The notes below the pieces were generated by a model. It ran no database searches and was not told the origin of the DNA. It worked only from the letters and a program-made list of their open reading frames with translations. A stretch of DNA of 64,000 bases from Leptodactylus fallax (lineage: Eukaryota > Chordata > Amphibia > Anura > Leptodactylidae), in the NCBI GenBank assembly GCA_947044405.1, contig CAMRHE010000323.1:1487001-1551000 (forward strand), read 5' to 3'. A program made the translations under genes and the position numbers. Below, one piece after another: positions 1 to 10,689 of the stretch. Numbering within the stretch: the first letter of the stretch is position 1; each line of letters opens with the position of its first letter.

Positions 1-38
1 TGGTGGGTGGAGGTGGTGAAAGGTCCCCTTTAAAGGGG
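1..38. mobile_element. Right end of a TTAA foldback element (family A)
   Basis: The window opens in a terminus reading GGAGGTGGTGAAAGGTCCCC followed by TTTAA. The same terminus is seen at 6670-6710 and, in degenerate form, at 31170-31201, so this is the 3' end of one family of palindromic elements cut by the window edge. The TTTAA end fits a TTAA target site. Confidence 0.6.
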
Positions 39-1083
39 TATACCAGTTGCAAACAGATGAACGTTATACTCAGCTACTGTATCTATCAGCGCCATAGACT
101 CTGCATGGATCAGCAGGGCACACGTTCAACCACTGGTCCATATAAAACCCTCTTCGCTGCAGTTATGTGTTTGGGACTGTAGTTCTATAGATTTGGTAGG
201 GGCCCCAGGGGTAGGGCCCTCATTACGTGATAACTGTCTTATATAGAACAACCTCTTTAGGCAACTCACCAAACAGCACCGCATATCTCAGTTTCCTGTG
301 TCCCTGCGAGTGTGACATAAGAAGGGAGTATAGTGGAGGATACCTGTAGTCAACCCTGAATATTTATGACAAATGCCTTTAATTTAAGGCATCCATTTAT
401 GAGAAGCATTGCCACACTTCTGTCTGTGTTGTGTCAGTATCTTCAGTTCTCTGGACTGGAATAAATAGTGATCAAAGCCATTTACTGTATGTACAGCTGG
501 AATTCCCCACAATCGAGTGCTCATGGAATAGATGTCATTAATAAGGAATATTAAATGCAGTATATCCTGTGCAATGGATTGTTAGGACCATAGACAGTGT
601 AATAAGGCACCTGGTGGTGGCGTATAGTAGATTTAGCCTGTGTGAAGGAGAAAAGTCCTACTAAGACTAATGTGTTTCCATGGTTACAGACTACAAACAA
701 ACCCTGTGTAGTCTGATCCTGCAGTTATACTCCTTACGTCTTGCTAGACAGACCTTACAGGGCCTTTAGGAAGCAGGTGCCTTGAGCAATTGACCTGCTT
801 ACAGGTTCATAGAAACATGGCCATGTGTCGCTGTACTGGTGTGTGCTTGTGGCCTTAGTGTTTTATCATTGTATCCATGGAATGTAAGCTTCCTCTCTCG
901 CCCTTTGCAGTTTCGTTACCACACATAGAGGTCCATGAAGCCGCAGCATGACTATTTATATGCTGTTCCATACAATGTCCAGTCCCCAGCTATAGATAGT
1001 AGATATACTCTGACTTGAGTTCTATCTATGCGGGTCCCAAGACCAGTATTGGCACATGGTAGGAGCCATTGGGAGCCAGGATA
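39..1083. other. Non-coding, mostly unrecognised
   Basis: No exon is recognisable. A 50-bp stretch at about 679-728 (GGTTACAGACTACAAACAAA and onward to TGTAGTCTGATCCTGCAG) matches one arm of the foldback element at 37690-37954. The rest appears unique. It may be TNFRSF11B intron 1 or upstream sequence. Confidence 0.4.
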
Positions 1084-1422
1084 GGGGGTAACTTGCTCAT
1101 AGGTGAGAGTCTGACCACTGGGATTCCTAACTATCACGAGAACTGGAGTGTTTTGCACCCCAGTTTGAATGGAGGCACTGGGGGGCAATGTGCACCCACT
1201 GTCCATTCATTTCAGTGGGACCCATAGAGTTAGCCTAAGCACATTGCTTGGCTATCTCTGGTGGCCCCATTGGAAAAGAACATTGGGAAGGCTCAAATTT
1301 CTGACCACCACATCCATACCAACTGGAAGTAAAAGCACCCAGGTTCTTGGGATCAGTAGGGCTCCCAGAGGTCAGACCCACACCAATCAGCAAGTAACTT
1401 GTAGCTGGAGTACCCCTTTAAG
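1084..1422. mobile_element. Diverged TTAA foldback element
   Basis: Two inverted segments can be matched: GGGGGTAACTTGCTCATAGG near 1085 against CACCAATCAGCAAGTAACTT near 1381. The right end reads TACCCCTTTAA, the terminus shared by many elements in this window. The left boundary is uncertain. Confidence 0.5.
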
Positions 1423-1640
1423 GCTACATTCGCATATGTGTATTCAAAATTGCCGGATGAAAAACTCCTCTAAGTCTGACTTTTTCGTCCGGTGGTTTCA
1501 GTTTAAAAGAACGGACACCCGACAGATCCCATAATAGTTAATGGGGTCCGCCGGGGTTCGTATCCGACCTCTGTTGGACCAGAACAATGGTCCAATTTTT
1601 CCATTTACAGCTCTATGACAGCTTTTTTTCTATAGGACAA
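1423..1640. repeat. Interspersed repeat, family D
   Basis: The stretch holds AAGGCTACATTCGCAT, a pyrimidine-rich GACTTTTTCGTCCGG segment, and ACGGACACCCGACAGA followed by an ATAATAGTTAATGGGGTCCG stretch. The same order of motifs occurs near 7940-8140, 35625-35915 and 47583-47830, so these are copies of one dispersed non-coding element of unknown class. Confidence 0.55.
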
Positions 1641-2479
1641 ATTGCACTTCCTTTTGGCACCATTTAACATTCCATACAATGTACTAGGAAGCCAGAAAAA
1701 AAAATCTAAAGGGGGTGAAACTGGAAAAAAACCTAAGTTGAGCCATTTTTTTATGGGTTTTGTTTTTATGATGTTCAGTGTGCAATAAAATTCTCTGGAT
1801 CAGTACGATCTCGATTATACCAAATATAGCTTTTGCCACGTTTTAATACTTTTTTTAAATATCTTTTCGTTGCTTTATATTCTGACTCCCGTAACTTTTT
1901 ATATTTCCTTATACAGAGCTCTGTGGGGCTCTTTTTTTCCCCATATTTTATTAGCTATCCATTATGGAGTACATTTGACTTTTTGATCACATTTTTTTTT
2001 CAATTTTTGGCGGGAAAGTGACTGAAAAATGGCGATTTGTGCCTTTTGATTTTTTCTGACATTCACCAATACTTTTACATTTTGATAGTTTGGGCATTTT
2101 TGGATGTGGCGATATCTAATATGCTTATTTTTTATATGTGATCTAGAGCAGGGTGTTGACTTGAATTTTTGACTTTGAATTACTTTTTATTTTTATATTT
2201 TTTGTAACTTATAAATCTTTTTAGACCACCTAGGAGATTTGAACCCTAGAGGATCTGTTTGCACATACAGTATACTGCAATGCTTCTGTATTGCAGTACA
2301 TTGTATATTTATGACACTTTGACATGGTATAAAGCAAGCTATGTAATGCTAAGACTGGGACAAGTCTTTCATAGGGTGGCACTGTCATGACAATGGATCG
2401 CCACCCCATATGACGTTCTGAAGGGCAGCAATCTTTCCAATATGGTGGCGTCTATGTGCCGTACTGGCTTAGATGCCAC
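1641..2479. other. T-rich non-coding stretch
   Basis: The + strand is strongly T-rich between about 1740 and 2220, with many T runs and no recognisable exon. The short open frames here are a composition effect. Nothing else is identified. Confidence 0.4.
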
Positions 2480-2559
2480 CGTTGCAACTGACCACAGCCT
2501 CTAAAGGGATTATAGTTGTGATCAGTGCTGTTAGTAACAGGTGTCTGCCGACACATTGT

Positions 2560-2690
2560 AAAAACTACAACTCCCAGCATGCACACTTGCTCTGCTGTTC
2601 TTGGAACTCCTATGGAAGTGAATGGAGCATGTTGGGAATTGTACTGTAGTTTCACAGCAGCTGGAGTGCCGAAGGTTGCTGACCCCTGTT
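2560..2690. repeat. Short foldback repeat
   Basis: AAACTACAACTCCCAGCATG at about 2563 is mirrored by GCATGTTGGGAATTGTACTG followed by TAGTTT at about 2628-2653, a hairpin of roughly 90 bases. A partly overlapping open frame with no homology is rejected as a gene. Confidence 0.5.
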
Positions 2691-2719
2691 CTATTCCATC
2701 AGGTATCACAAAGGGTTAA

Positions 2720-3531
2720 ATGTCTTGATTTTAGAATATTGGTAACTAGGCATTGATTTATCATCTATCCAATGAAATTCCCCTTGTAATTTCATGACCT
2801 CATGAATGATGGGTGACAGAACCGTATCTTCATGGAGGCTTCAGTATGTTATGTTCTGAGCTGTTATTGCCCATAAACTTTTACAACACCGCACCAGGCT
2901 CAGACGAGAAACTTTCTGGAAAATATAAGTTCAGAGTGTTCCTTGTTAGGTGGTACAGAGCGCTCTACATGGTGCACACTGCCCACAGTAACCGGAGCGG
3001 AAAACCATTGCGTGGAAAGCCTGGGTAAGAGATCAGAGGAGCTATTTCCAGGATGAGTAGAATCGATGGAAGGAATGTAACAATCTTCAGATTGATGTTC
3101 ACGTCTCATTGAATATTTTTGTTTACTCACAATTCCTGTCTGACGTAAAAACGTTAATTGCAAAATTCAAAGTAAAACCAGACTTTGTACTTGCTTAACC
3201 CTTTCCTGACATCCAATGTACATGTACGGCTGCTGTTAAGTCTTTAAACATGGCGGCCAATAAGGAACTGAGACATAGCCAAAAGATCCACCAGTATTGT
3301 CCGCTATTGAAGACACCTCCAGTCATGGACAATTAACTTATCATATGCCATGCCCATTTCCAGCAACCCAACACCCCACTGCCCACCCCCCATATAGTGA
3401 CATTAATTAGGGAAACCATTTGGCTGCCTTGGCATCCAGAGGTCTTGTAAAGGATCCCAGACCTGCCAATGGTAAATTACTATTATGCTCTGCCTAAAGG
3501 GGTTAAGGGGTTAAAGGGGTTGGGCCACAAT
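2720..3531. other. Non-coding, nothing recognised
   Basis: There is no exon, RNA gene or clear repeat apart from scattered AAAGGGGTT fragments near 3495-3531, which resemble ends of the TTAA elements. Confidence 0.35.
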
Positions 3532-3790
3532 TTAAAGGGGTTGTCCAACAACCGAGGGTATTAAATTCTGGGGTGGGGGTCCAACACCTAGAAGTCAATG
3601 GTGCAGAGGTGCAGTTTCGAGCCACTGCTACAGTGTATGGATTAGGTCACTGGAATAGGAGCAGAGCTTATTCTAGCCATATACCTTGTATAAAGCTTCT
3701 GGTAGCCAGATCAGCTGATCGGTGTGGGGGTCTAGATGTCAGACCCCCATAAATCAGATGCTGATGACCTATCCCATAGGCTGCTGGAGT
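3532..3790. mobile_element. TTAA element fragment (GATGACCTATCC subfamily)
   Basis: It begins TTTAAAGGGGTTGTCCAACA and contains GATCAGCTGATCGGTGTGGG and GCTGATGACCTATCCCATAG. These blocks recur in the same order at 23148-23508, 15373-15674 and 31752-31890. The right terminus is missing or mutated. Confidence 0.55.
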
Positions 3791-4811
3791 TAGCCAACAA
3801 CAATCGGTGCAATAAACAATGAATGGAGTTGTAGTGGCTTATGAATGGCCTGCTGCTTCATTCAGGTGGGCAAACAGGACCCACATTTTTATGATCTGTG
3901 GGGGGTCCCAGAGGTCAGGTCCCCACTGATTAGCATGTGGATAGGGGATAACATTAAAACTTGAATCAATCCATTTAATAGTAATATAGTGATTTTAGAT
4001 TTGCACAGACTGCAATACTATAGTACAAAAGAAGAAAAGAAAGAACAAACAAGCCATTGAATACATATGCAGACATATATTTACAGGTTATGGACACTTT
4101 TGCATTATTTTCTTATTCAACTGCATACTGTATATTATAAAAAAACTACATTTATTTTTATTTTTTATATTATTAAAACCATTTGTCTTCTGCAGCCAGC
4201 ATGTGTTCTCATACATTGCAGGCTGCTTAGTCTCGTTCAGAGTGAAATCCATCAGACATCTCTGTAGTGCATGTTTCTGCTCGCCTGAAGGCTCATAAAG
4301 TAGACAACTTTTTGATTTAGATTTCTTTTAATTGGCTGTAAAGATGTAGCTTACATGAGCTCTCAAGACATCAGAGATAAGTGATTCAGAGTGAGCCGTC
4401 TCATGGATCTTATTCTGAACGGGACTGAGCAGCTTGCAATGTATAAGAACACATGCAAAGATGATTTTTATCACAAAACAGATAAACAGATAAAATTAAA
4501 TAAAATATTTTGATGCAAAGGTGTCCATAGCCTTTATGTGAATAGGTCTATGAAGAATCAGCAGTAGCAGAGCCACATATTGATATCACATTGACCAGGT
4601 TCTGCTCCATGAACACACGATTAGATCTGTACTATGAAGTACAATAACTTTATATGTATGGTAGAGGTGCCTAGCTTTCCCATATTGCCAACAGGTCAGG
4701 CTATTTAGTCTGTCCAAAGCAGGAATATCTGTAATATCAGACACAAGTCATGTATATGAGTGGTGCTGTTTTGCGAAGAAGCCCTTTACTATCTGTGGTG
4801 GGTAGACCCAA
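3791..4811. other. AT-rich non-coding stretch
   Basis: AT-rich around 4010-4180 and otherwise unremarkable. A partial TTAA-family fragment may lie at 3850-3960 (GGTCCCCACTGATTAGCATG). No exon is recognised. Confidence 0.35.
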
Positions 4812-5171
4812 TTAAAGAGGACCTATCACTAGGTCTGAAATGTCCGATGACATACATCATCTGATCGGCGCTCTCACTCTGAACATTTTGGTGTTTTGTT
4901 TATCAAAACCTGCTCAGCCATTCCAAAGATATAATCCCTTATTATGTTTATGCAAATTAGGGTTGATATTCTGTAGGCATGACATATAGCATACAGAAAC
5001 CCTGCCCCCAGAGAAACCACAGTGTTACCACCCACTTGGCTAGTATGCTAATGATGCTAACCTGCATCAACATTAGCAGGGCTTATATCTGTGGAATAGC
5101 TGAACACATTTGTATAAGCAAAATGCAGAGGGTGACAGCGCCCATCAGATGATATATGTAACCCCTTTTAA
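4812..5171. mobile_element. TTAA foldback element, family B copy 1
   Basis: A 360-bp element with TTAA at both ends. The left end reads TTAAAGAGGACCTATCACTA and the right end CCCCTTTTAA. Internal arms are inverted: CATCTGATCGGCGCTCTCAC near 4858 against GACAGCGCCCATCAGATGAT near 5132, and AGATATAATCCCTTATTATG against the GGGCTTATATCTGTGG stretch. A second copy lies at 54595-54991. There is no coding capacity, so it is a non-autonomous element, probably T2/Kolobok-like or another TTAA-targeting type. Confidence 0.8.
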
Positions 5172-5786
5172 GGGGCGGTATGTTAAACTTTATCTAAACA
5201 TGTGAGATTCAGACAACCACATGTATATACAAAGCAGCAGAACTTCCTCTAAACATCTTTTATTGGATGGGTCGGTAGATTTTGCAATAAACATCCCAAA
5301 CATAACATGCATTATATTAGAACAAGAGGCACTTCATAAAGCAAAAACTTCCCTACTCTCCAGATGAGCGGAGGAGAGATAGCCATAAAATGAAATGCTT
5401 TATTTGTAAATGACTTCCTACCGCCCATGGTCTGGTGACTTGTGTGATCATCCATACCGGAGACACCCTTCTGTAGACAGACACTTTTTCATGTGAACTT
5501 CTAAGAATGCAGAGTATCTTATAATCCACATCTGTTAGGTCCTATTGATGTCAGATTCAAACAATTTTACTGGATGTTTAACAATAATTCATTATGTATA
5601 TAAGAAGGTATGGTTTATCGAATATACTGTATGTAATGCTTCATTTGCCCACTGGTGGCACTGCAGGGGAATTAGGTTATAGCTAAACACTAGGGGACCC
5701 AACAAGGTTACCCTATGGGATCAGAGTATTGTCAAGGGACTTTTCTAACAAGAAGCCTTTGCCTAACACTGAAAACCCATTTAAGG
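5172..5786. other. Non-coding, nothing recognised
   Basis: Unique-looking sequence with no exon, simple repeat or recognisable transposon. Confidence 0.35.
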
Positions 5787-5985
5787 TTAAGGCCCCACAT
5801 TGCAGAAACGCAGCTGTTTCTGTTGCAGATTTTGTTGCATTTTTTTGAGCCAAAGCCAAGAATGGGAAATATATAAGAAGTACTTAGACGTCTTACTTAT
5901 GCTCAATCCACTCATGGCTTTGGCTCAAAAACCCGCAAGAAAATCTGCAACAAAAAACCTGCGTTTCTACAACGTGGGGCCTCAG
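5787..5985. mobile_element. 200-bp foldback element (MITE)
   Basis: The left arm GGCCCCACATTGCAGAAACG is mirrored by CGTTTCTACAACGTGGGGCC on the right. Inside, TTTGAGCCAAAGCCAAGAAT mirrors CATGGCTTTGGCTCAAA. The arms are about 80 bp each, so the whole element is close to a hairpin. A related left terminus (GAGGCCACACGTTGCGGACT) is at 51888. An open frame that crosses it is a shadow. Confidence 0.75.
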
Positions 5986-5987
5986 TG

Positions 5988-6034
5988 TAAAGGGGTTGTC
6001 CAGGAATTACAGGTTTTTCTGGACAACCCCTTTA
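5988..6034. mobile_element. Minimal TTAA hairpin
   Basis: GTAAAGGGGTTGTCCAGGAA, a 10-base spacer, then TTCTGGACAACCCCTTTAA form an almost perfect 47-bp hairpin made of two transposon termini and nearly no interior. It sits directly beside the foldback at 5787-5985. Confidence 0.7.
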
Positions 6035-6114
6035 AGGGAGGGGGATGGCTCATACAGAGACACAATAAAGCCCCACAGAGTTCCAGAGCCTCAATAAAGT
6101 ACTGAATAAGAACC

Positions 6115-6431
6115 CTTAAAGTGAACCTGTCAGGGAATATTGGGATACTATACCATCCATAGTGTCCAAAATAGCCTCACTGTCCATAGTCATTAAAAAC
6201 AAAAAAAACTTCAAACTTACCTAGATATGAGTCCAATAAATCTCATTTCTGGTCTTCTGGTGTCTGGGAAGATCTTCACTCAAGCCAGGCCAGTACATCA
6301 CGGCTTTATTGCGCATACGCCTGATTTCCAGTACATGCGGCATGAAGCTGGGGTTTACTACTTCGATTTCAGAAAGAACTGCCCAGGATTTTTTAAAGAA
6401 GATCACCTTCACCATCCCTAACTCTTTGTAT
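6115..6431. mobile_element. Possible TTAA element fragment
   Basis: It starts CTTAAAGTGAACCTGTCAGG, a TTAAAG-type terminus. No matching right end is visible before the family A copy begins. Overlapping open frames on both strands have no recognisable homology. Confidence 0.35.
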
Positions 6432-6710
6432 CCATAGGCGTAGCTCCAATGATCCCAGTGCAGTTGGAATTTTTTCTCTAGCCTCCTCCTCTTTACTGTC
6501 AGGTGGGCTGTCCCAGAATATCAGCTCCAGTCCAGCGCCGCCCACCTGACAGTAGAGAGCCTAATTAGCATATTGAATCAAACTAACAGCACTGCTCAGG
6601 AACAGTGGGGGACAGAGAAAATAGTCCAACTGTGCCAGAATCCACGGAGCAGCGCATATTAAAGGATGCAAAGAGTTCGAGTTGGTGGAGGTGGTACAAG
6701 GTCCCCTTTA
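6432..6710. mobile_element. Family A foldback element, left-truncated
   Basis: CAGTTGGAATTTTTTCTCTA near 6460 is mirrored by GAGAAAATAGTCCAACTGTG near 6615, and CTGTCAGGTGGGC by GCCCACCTGACAG. The right end GGTGGTACAAGGTCCCCTTT matches the window start and the complete copy at 30744-31201. The outermost left terminus is missing. It lies about 300 bp upstream of TNFRSF11B exon 2. Confidence 0.7.
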
Positions 6711-7014
6711 TTGCAGTCACAGACAGCTTTAGGATAGGGTTATGTAGGACATTAAGCCACTGGCCCATAAGGATCTGTGAGTAGTTTAGAGTGCAAAAAG
6801 TCCCAGACCCGTTCTCTTTAACCTATCACTGTGTAGGTTGGACCAGTCTTCCCTATACATTCATCCCCTCCACAATCTCTGATCCTAGTAAAGGAAACCT
6901 TAGGGGCCAGAGTTGGTCCACGATCCAGTCAATGCTTAGTGTAGACTTACCTCTAAATTATTTGTTACATTTTCTTGAAGATACATTAATGTTTTAATTC
7001 TGTCATTTTTACAG

Positions 7015-7371
7015 GTGTTCCATGTCAGTATTACAGTAGGAAATTCTCCAAAATATACTCATTACGACCCTTACACATTAGTTGAGTTGCAATGTGACCA
7101 GTGTCCACCGGGGACTTTCGTCAAACATGACTGTATGACTGAGAAGAAGACCGAGTGTGCACCTTGCCCTTCCAATTATTTTACCAGTGAATGGAACTCC
7201 CACAAGGATTGTCAGTACTGCAGCACCGTCTGCAAGGAGCTACAGTTTGTCAAAAGGAGTGCAGTAGCACCAACAACAGGATATGTGAGTGCATTGGTGG
7301 CTTCTTCTTGGATATTGAGTTCTGCTCACCTCACAAGGAGTGCCCACCTGGTTACGGAGTAGTACAACAAG
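7015..7371 (+). CDS. tnfrsf11b: Osteoprotegerin exon 2 (frameshifted)
   Basis: Exon of TNFRSF11B, the secreted decoy receptor that binds RANKL and TRAIL and limits osteoclast formation. It follows a TTTTTACAG acceptor and ends before GTGCGT, intron phase 1. The product starts with the end of the signal peptide, then cysteine-rich domains 1 and 2 (CDQCPPGTF, CAPCPSNYF, CQYCSTVCKEL) and most of CRD3 (CECIGGFFLDIEFC, CPPGYGVVQ), closely following human OPG. After VCKELQFVK the frame is lost: the run at 7252-7255 has four A where the family needs one more base. Read literally, translation ends at the TAG at 7360-7362. Downstream homology continues in the other frame to the donor. The cause may be a sequencing error or a real lesion. 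The identity is certain; function depends on that base. Confidence 0.93.
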
Positions 7372-7929
7372 GTGCGTATTCATTTTTTGTACTTATTTGG
7401 TCATCAATAAACCTTGTCAGATATGAGAACTCTTATTTCTCAATTGGAAGTTCACAAGTAATACCCATGGTGGTCTTGGGGATAGCTCAACTGAGGTGCT
7501 TCAAGAAGGAAATGAACAACTGGCCATTAAACTGGTCAGACACAAGAAAGAAAAGTCTGTCGAACCCATTAGTAAAATTAGACACACACTGGGCCAAGCC
7601 CAGTTTATACTGGAATTGACAGACATATCTATCAGAGGAATGACATGTCCATCCAGACCATACCCAACAGACATACATGTTATATAATACAGGACGGTAG
7701 GTCTTGGTTTGTAAGACAGGTCGAGTAGACCTGCAGCAAACTTGGACTAGTCAGATGTTCTACCCATAGGGATGTGACATGAGCATTCATGACTACCGCT
7801 TGTCTGGGCTCTGGTTCTAATACTCACCATCAGAGCTCAAGAGATTCCCAAGGTTCACATTACTAGTTTATAAAGCCAAAAGTTGAATGGACAACCACTT
7901 TTCTGAACTAGATCGATCAGAGGTGATAG

Positions 7930-8140
7930 AAATACTTTGGAGACTGCACTGTAAATCTGTGGAGAAAAAAGTCCTGCAAGGACTTTTTAGTTTCAAAACA
8001 ACGGACACCTGACGGACCCCAATATAGACAATGGGCTCCGTGTCAAAGCACTGTTTTAGCAGTCCGCCTCTACGTTGTTCTGGTCCCCAAACGGAAGGGA
8101 ACAACGGAGAGCAAGTGCTAGTGTGAGCCTAGCATAAGGT
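7930..8140. repeat. Interspersed repeat, family D
   Basis: It contains AAAAGTCCTGCAAGGACTTT, ACGGACACCTGACGGACCCC, then AATATAGACAATGGGCTCCG and a GTGTGAGCCTAGCATAAG end. The same blocks occur at 1423-1640, 35625-35915 and 47583-47830. Confidence 0.55.
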
Positions 8141-8620
8141 GTATGACCATCTGTAGTCTTATTTCTCAGGTCAGAGGTTTAGTGGACACAACTTTTCTGA
8201 ACAAGATCAAACAAAATTCATAAGTATCACCAAAGAAGATCTAAAAAAAACTTAGATGGGGACCTCCACACCCCTCCAATGGGAAAATATTGATGACATT
8301 AAATTCCTGGCAGACAGTAGGACCGCTATAAAAATCAAACCCGCCATGTACAATATTAAAATTACAGTCTGTTCCCTAACACCCCCAGACTACTGGATTT
8401 AGTGCCACTAAGTAGGACTTGACTCTAGTTTTATCCAAGGAGCCGGTGGCTACTTTCTCTACCATGTTGTTGTTTAAAAGCCATGTTAAAAAAAATATGG
8501 TAACATTTACTTTTTCATGAAAATAATAAAAACATGGGTGCTTTATTATAGAAATGGTGATTTAACGTGCAGGTAGTAGACATATTAACAACTAAGTAGG
8601 GTTCGGAAGGGTTCTGTACA

Positions 8621-8770
8621 TAAAGGGGTTCTCCAGGGAGTCTTTTTTACTTATTTCCCCCTGAGTTTTTACATATTGTACCTAGGGGTTCCAGACAGGT
8701 TCACATGACCAGAGCCAGCACCCGCCCCCAGGTCACTCTGCCTCCTCCCTCCTCTCCTGTTTTCGGCAAT
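8621..8770. mobile_element. TTAA element fragment
   Basis: ATAAAGGGGTTCTCCAGGGA followed by GTACCTAGGGGTTCC, CACATGACCAGAGCCAGCAC and CTGCCTCCTCC. These match, in inverse order and orientation, the second half of the element at 28404-28657. The right end is missing. Confidence 0.5.
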
Positions 8771-9420
8771 AGTTACCTATGTATTCGGGGAAGGAAATCC
8801 CGAACGTAGCCCAAACGTTGGTGTGAATCCAGCCTTAGTTACTTACACTCCACATTACAGTGCCACCCTTGTCCATGGGCTGCATCCCGTGATGCATCTC
8901 ATCCTGAGGTTTAGTTGCAACACAACACATAGCCCTTGAGTGGCGCTGTTCCTCATACAACCCCTTTAATAGAGGGCGGATGTGAGTGCAGCACGATGTG
9001 ATTCGGGAGCTCTGCGGAGTAACAAAAGGAGCTTTGATCAGAAGTAACGGCGAAATGAAAAGGCAGGGTGTACCATCCCTATGAGCCGCCATCCTCATCA
9101 TAACCTGGCACAAACACGGAGCCCTGAAGATCTGAAGCCGTTTCACCCAGCCTGGTCTCTTAAAAGTGGCTTAATATTATATCAGCCAAAGCCAGAAAGA
9201 AAATCCTGCATATTAATACAGACTCGTAAGCCAGGATTTATCTATTAGGGCACTGTACACACTGGTTGTGGTGTTTTTTTTATTTGCCATGTAGTTTGGG
9301 TCAGTGTAATTACACGCCATGAAACTGGGTATAAATGTTTCAACACTTACAGGACATGGCTGAATTTACCAGGTAAACAGATTATACCAGGCACCCATCA
9401 TCAGATCAACAGATCTACGC

Positions 9421-9588
9421 TTAAAGGGGATGTCTTATAATTATAGTCAATGGCTGACCATGAGGCCAAAAACACCGAGCAGAGCCAGAAGGGACAGGGT
9501 GGTCTGGCACTTCTCGAGCGCTCCTGGTTTTCTTCACAGTGGTTGGACGCCATGCCGTTGATACGTTGGTGACATATCCCCCTCTTTA
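9421..9588. mobile_element. Short TTAA foldback element
   Basis: The left end TTAAAGGGGATGTCTTATAA is mirrored at the right by GACATATCCCCCTCTTTAG. The element is about 168 bp, with a mutated right TTAA. It lies inside TNFRSF11B intron 2. Confidence 0.6.
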
Positions 9589-9769
9589 GGGAACTCAAAT
9601 ATAGTTACTTAATAAAATATAGATTTATTATCCCTGTCCATATGGTTAAAGGGGCACACAACCTAGGAAGTAATCCTATACAAAAAAATCAACTTATCTT
9701 CTTTATACACTTCAGTTGTGAGCAACCAACGAATGGGCAAAGCATGGCCCAGAGGTTACGAGGAGGACC

Positions 9770-10065
9770 CACTGTCTGATCTGAGGTCTCAATTTCCGGG
9801 TCTTGTCTGAATTTTTGGGCTCTGGTCTGAGGTTAGAGTTTATGGATCTGGTCTGGGGCCTGAATTGTGGAGTTTGTTCTGAGATCCAAACTATGAGATC
9901 TAGTCTATGGTCTAAATTTTGGTGCCTGGTCTGAGGTTTACATTATGTTGTCAGGTCTAAACTTTGGAGTCTGTGATTTGAATGATGGGATCTGAGGTCT
10001 GAGTTTTGGGGTCTGAATATTGGGATCTGGTCGAGAATAACTATAGAGTCTGATCTAGACTGAAG
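9770..10065. repeat. Degenerate tandem repeat of a GATCTGGTCTGAG-type unit
   Basis: Variants of GATCTGGTCTGAGGTTTGAA and TTTTGGGGTCTG recur about ten times with irregular spacing of roughly 25-30 bp. This is an old minisatellite within intron 2. Confidence 0.65.
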
Positions 10066-10461
10066 GGGCTATCTAAACTTTCTAAAAATAGTTTGGTCCA
10101 TATAGTGAGGACGCGGGGGAGTATACAGGGAGTATCAAAATATAAAAATATTTTAAAAAGGTGTATTTTGACAAAGCCTAGACATAGCAGGACGAGGCCA
10201 TCAAACACCACACCATGGCTAACCACATTCTGACAAACCGCTCTCTGCCAAAGCCAAAGTGTCCCTAGAAAAGACAAAAACTCCATGACTGATCGCTCAT
10301 GGCAGACTGCAGTGAAGAATGACATGATCTTCTAGGAGTCTAAGAGATCTACTGAACCTCAGTCTAATATTCTGTTACAACCCAAACAGATTCATTAAAA
10401 GATATTCATTACGATACTACATATTCTACTGATTCTGATTCCAATATTTTTGTGTTTTCAG

Positions 10462-10647
10462 GGACCCCTGAGAGTGACACTATTTGTAGTGAATGTCCGA
10501 AGGGGATGTTTTCCAATGTAACTTCATCCACAGCTCCATGCCAGAGACACACCGACTGCAAAAAGCTGGGCCGCAAAGTGCTGCATAAAGGAAGTTCTAC
10601 ACATAACACAGTGTGTAAAGAAGAACCCACCATCTCCTGTGAAATAG
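10462..10647 (+). CDS. tnfrsf11b: Osteoprotegerin exon 3
   Basis: A 186-bp exon with a TGTGTTTTCAG acceptor and GTAAAA donor, phase 1 at both ends. With the last base of exon 2 it encodes the end of CRD3 and CRD4: TPESDTICSECPKGMFSN, CQRHTDCKKLG, HNTVCKEE and a short linker ending CEI. The cysteine spacing matches human OPG. NVTSS keeps the N-glycosylation sequon at the human NETSS position. The frame is intact and joins exon 4 without adjustment. The preserved sequon and cysteines argue against long-standing pseudogene decay. Confidence 0.95.
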
Positions 10648-10689
10648 GTAAAATAAAACTGATATACAGTATAAATGTGTCTATAAAGT

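Larger units (their letters stand above)
7372..10461 (+). other. tnfrsf11b: TNFRSF11B intron 2
   Basis: Intron bounded by GTGCGT and TTTTCAG. It carries several repeats: a family D copy at about 7930-8140, a fragment at 8621-8770 related to the element at 28404-28657, the foldback at 9421-9588, and degenerate repeats at 9770-10065. No additional exon is seen. Confidence 0.8.

Noticed and set aside
5800..6105. 101-codon open frame
   Set aside because: It spans a palindromic MITE and a TTAA hairpin, so it is repeat-derived.
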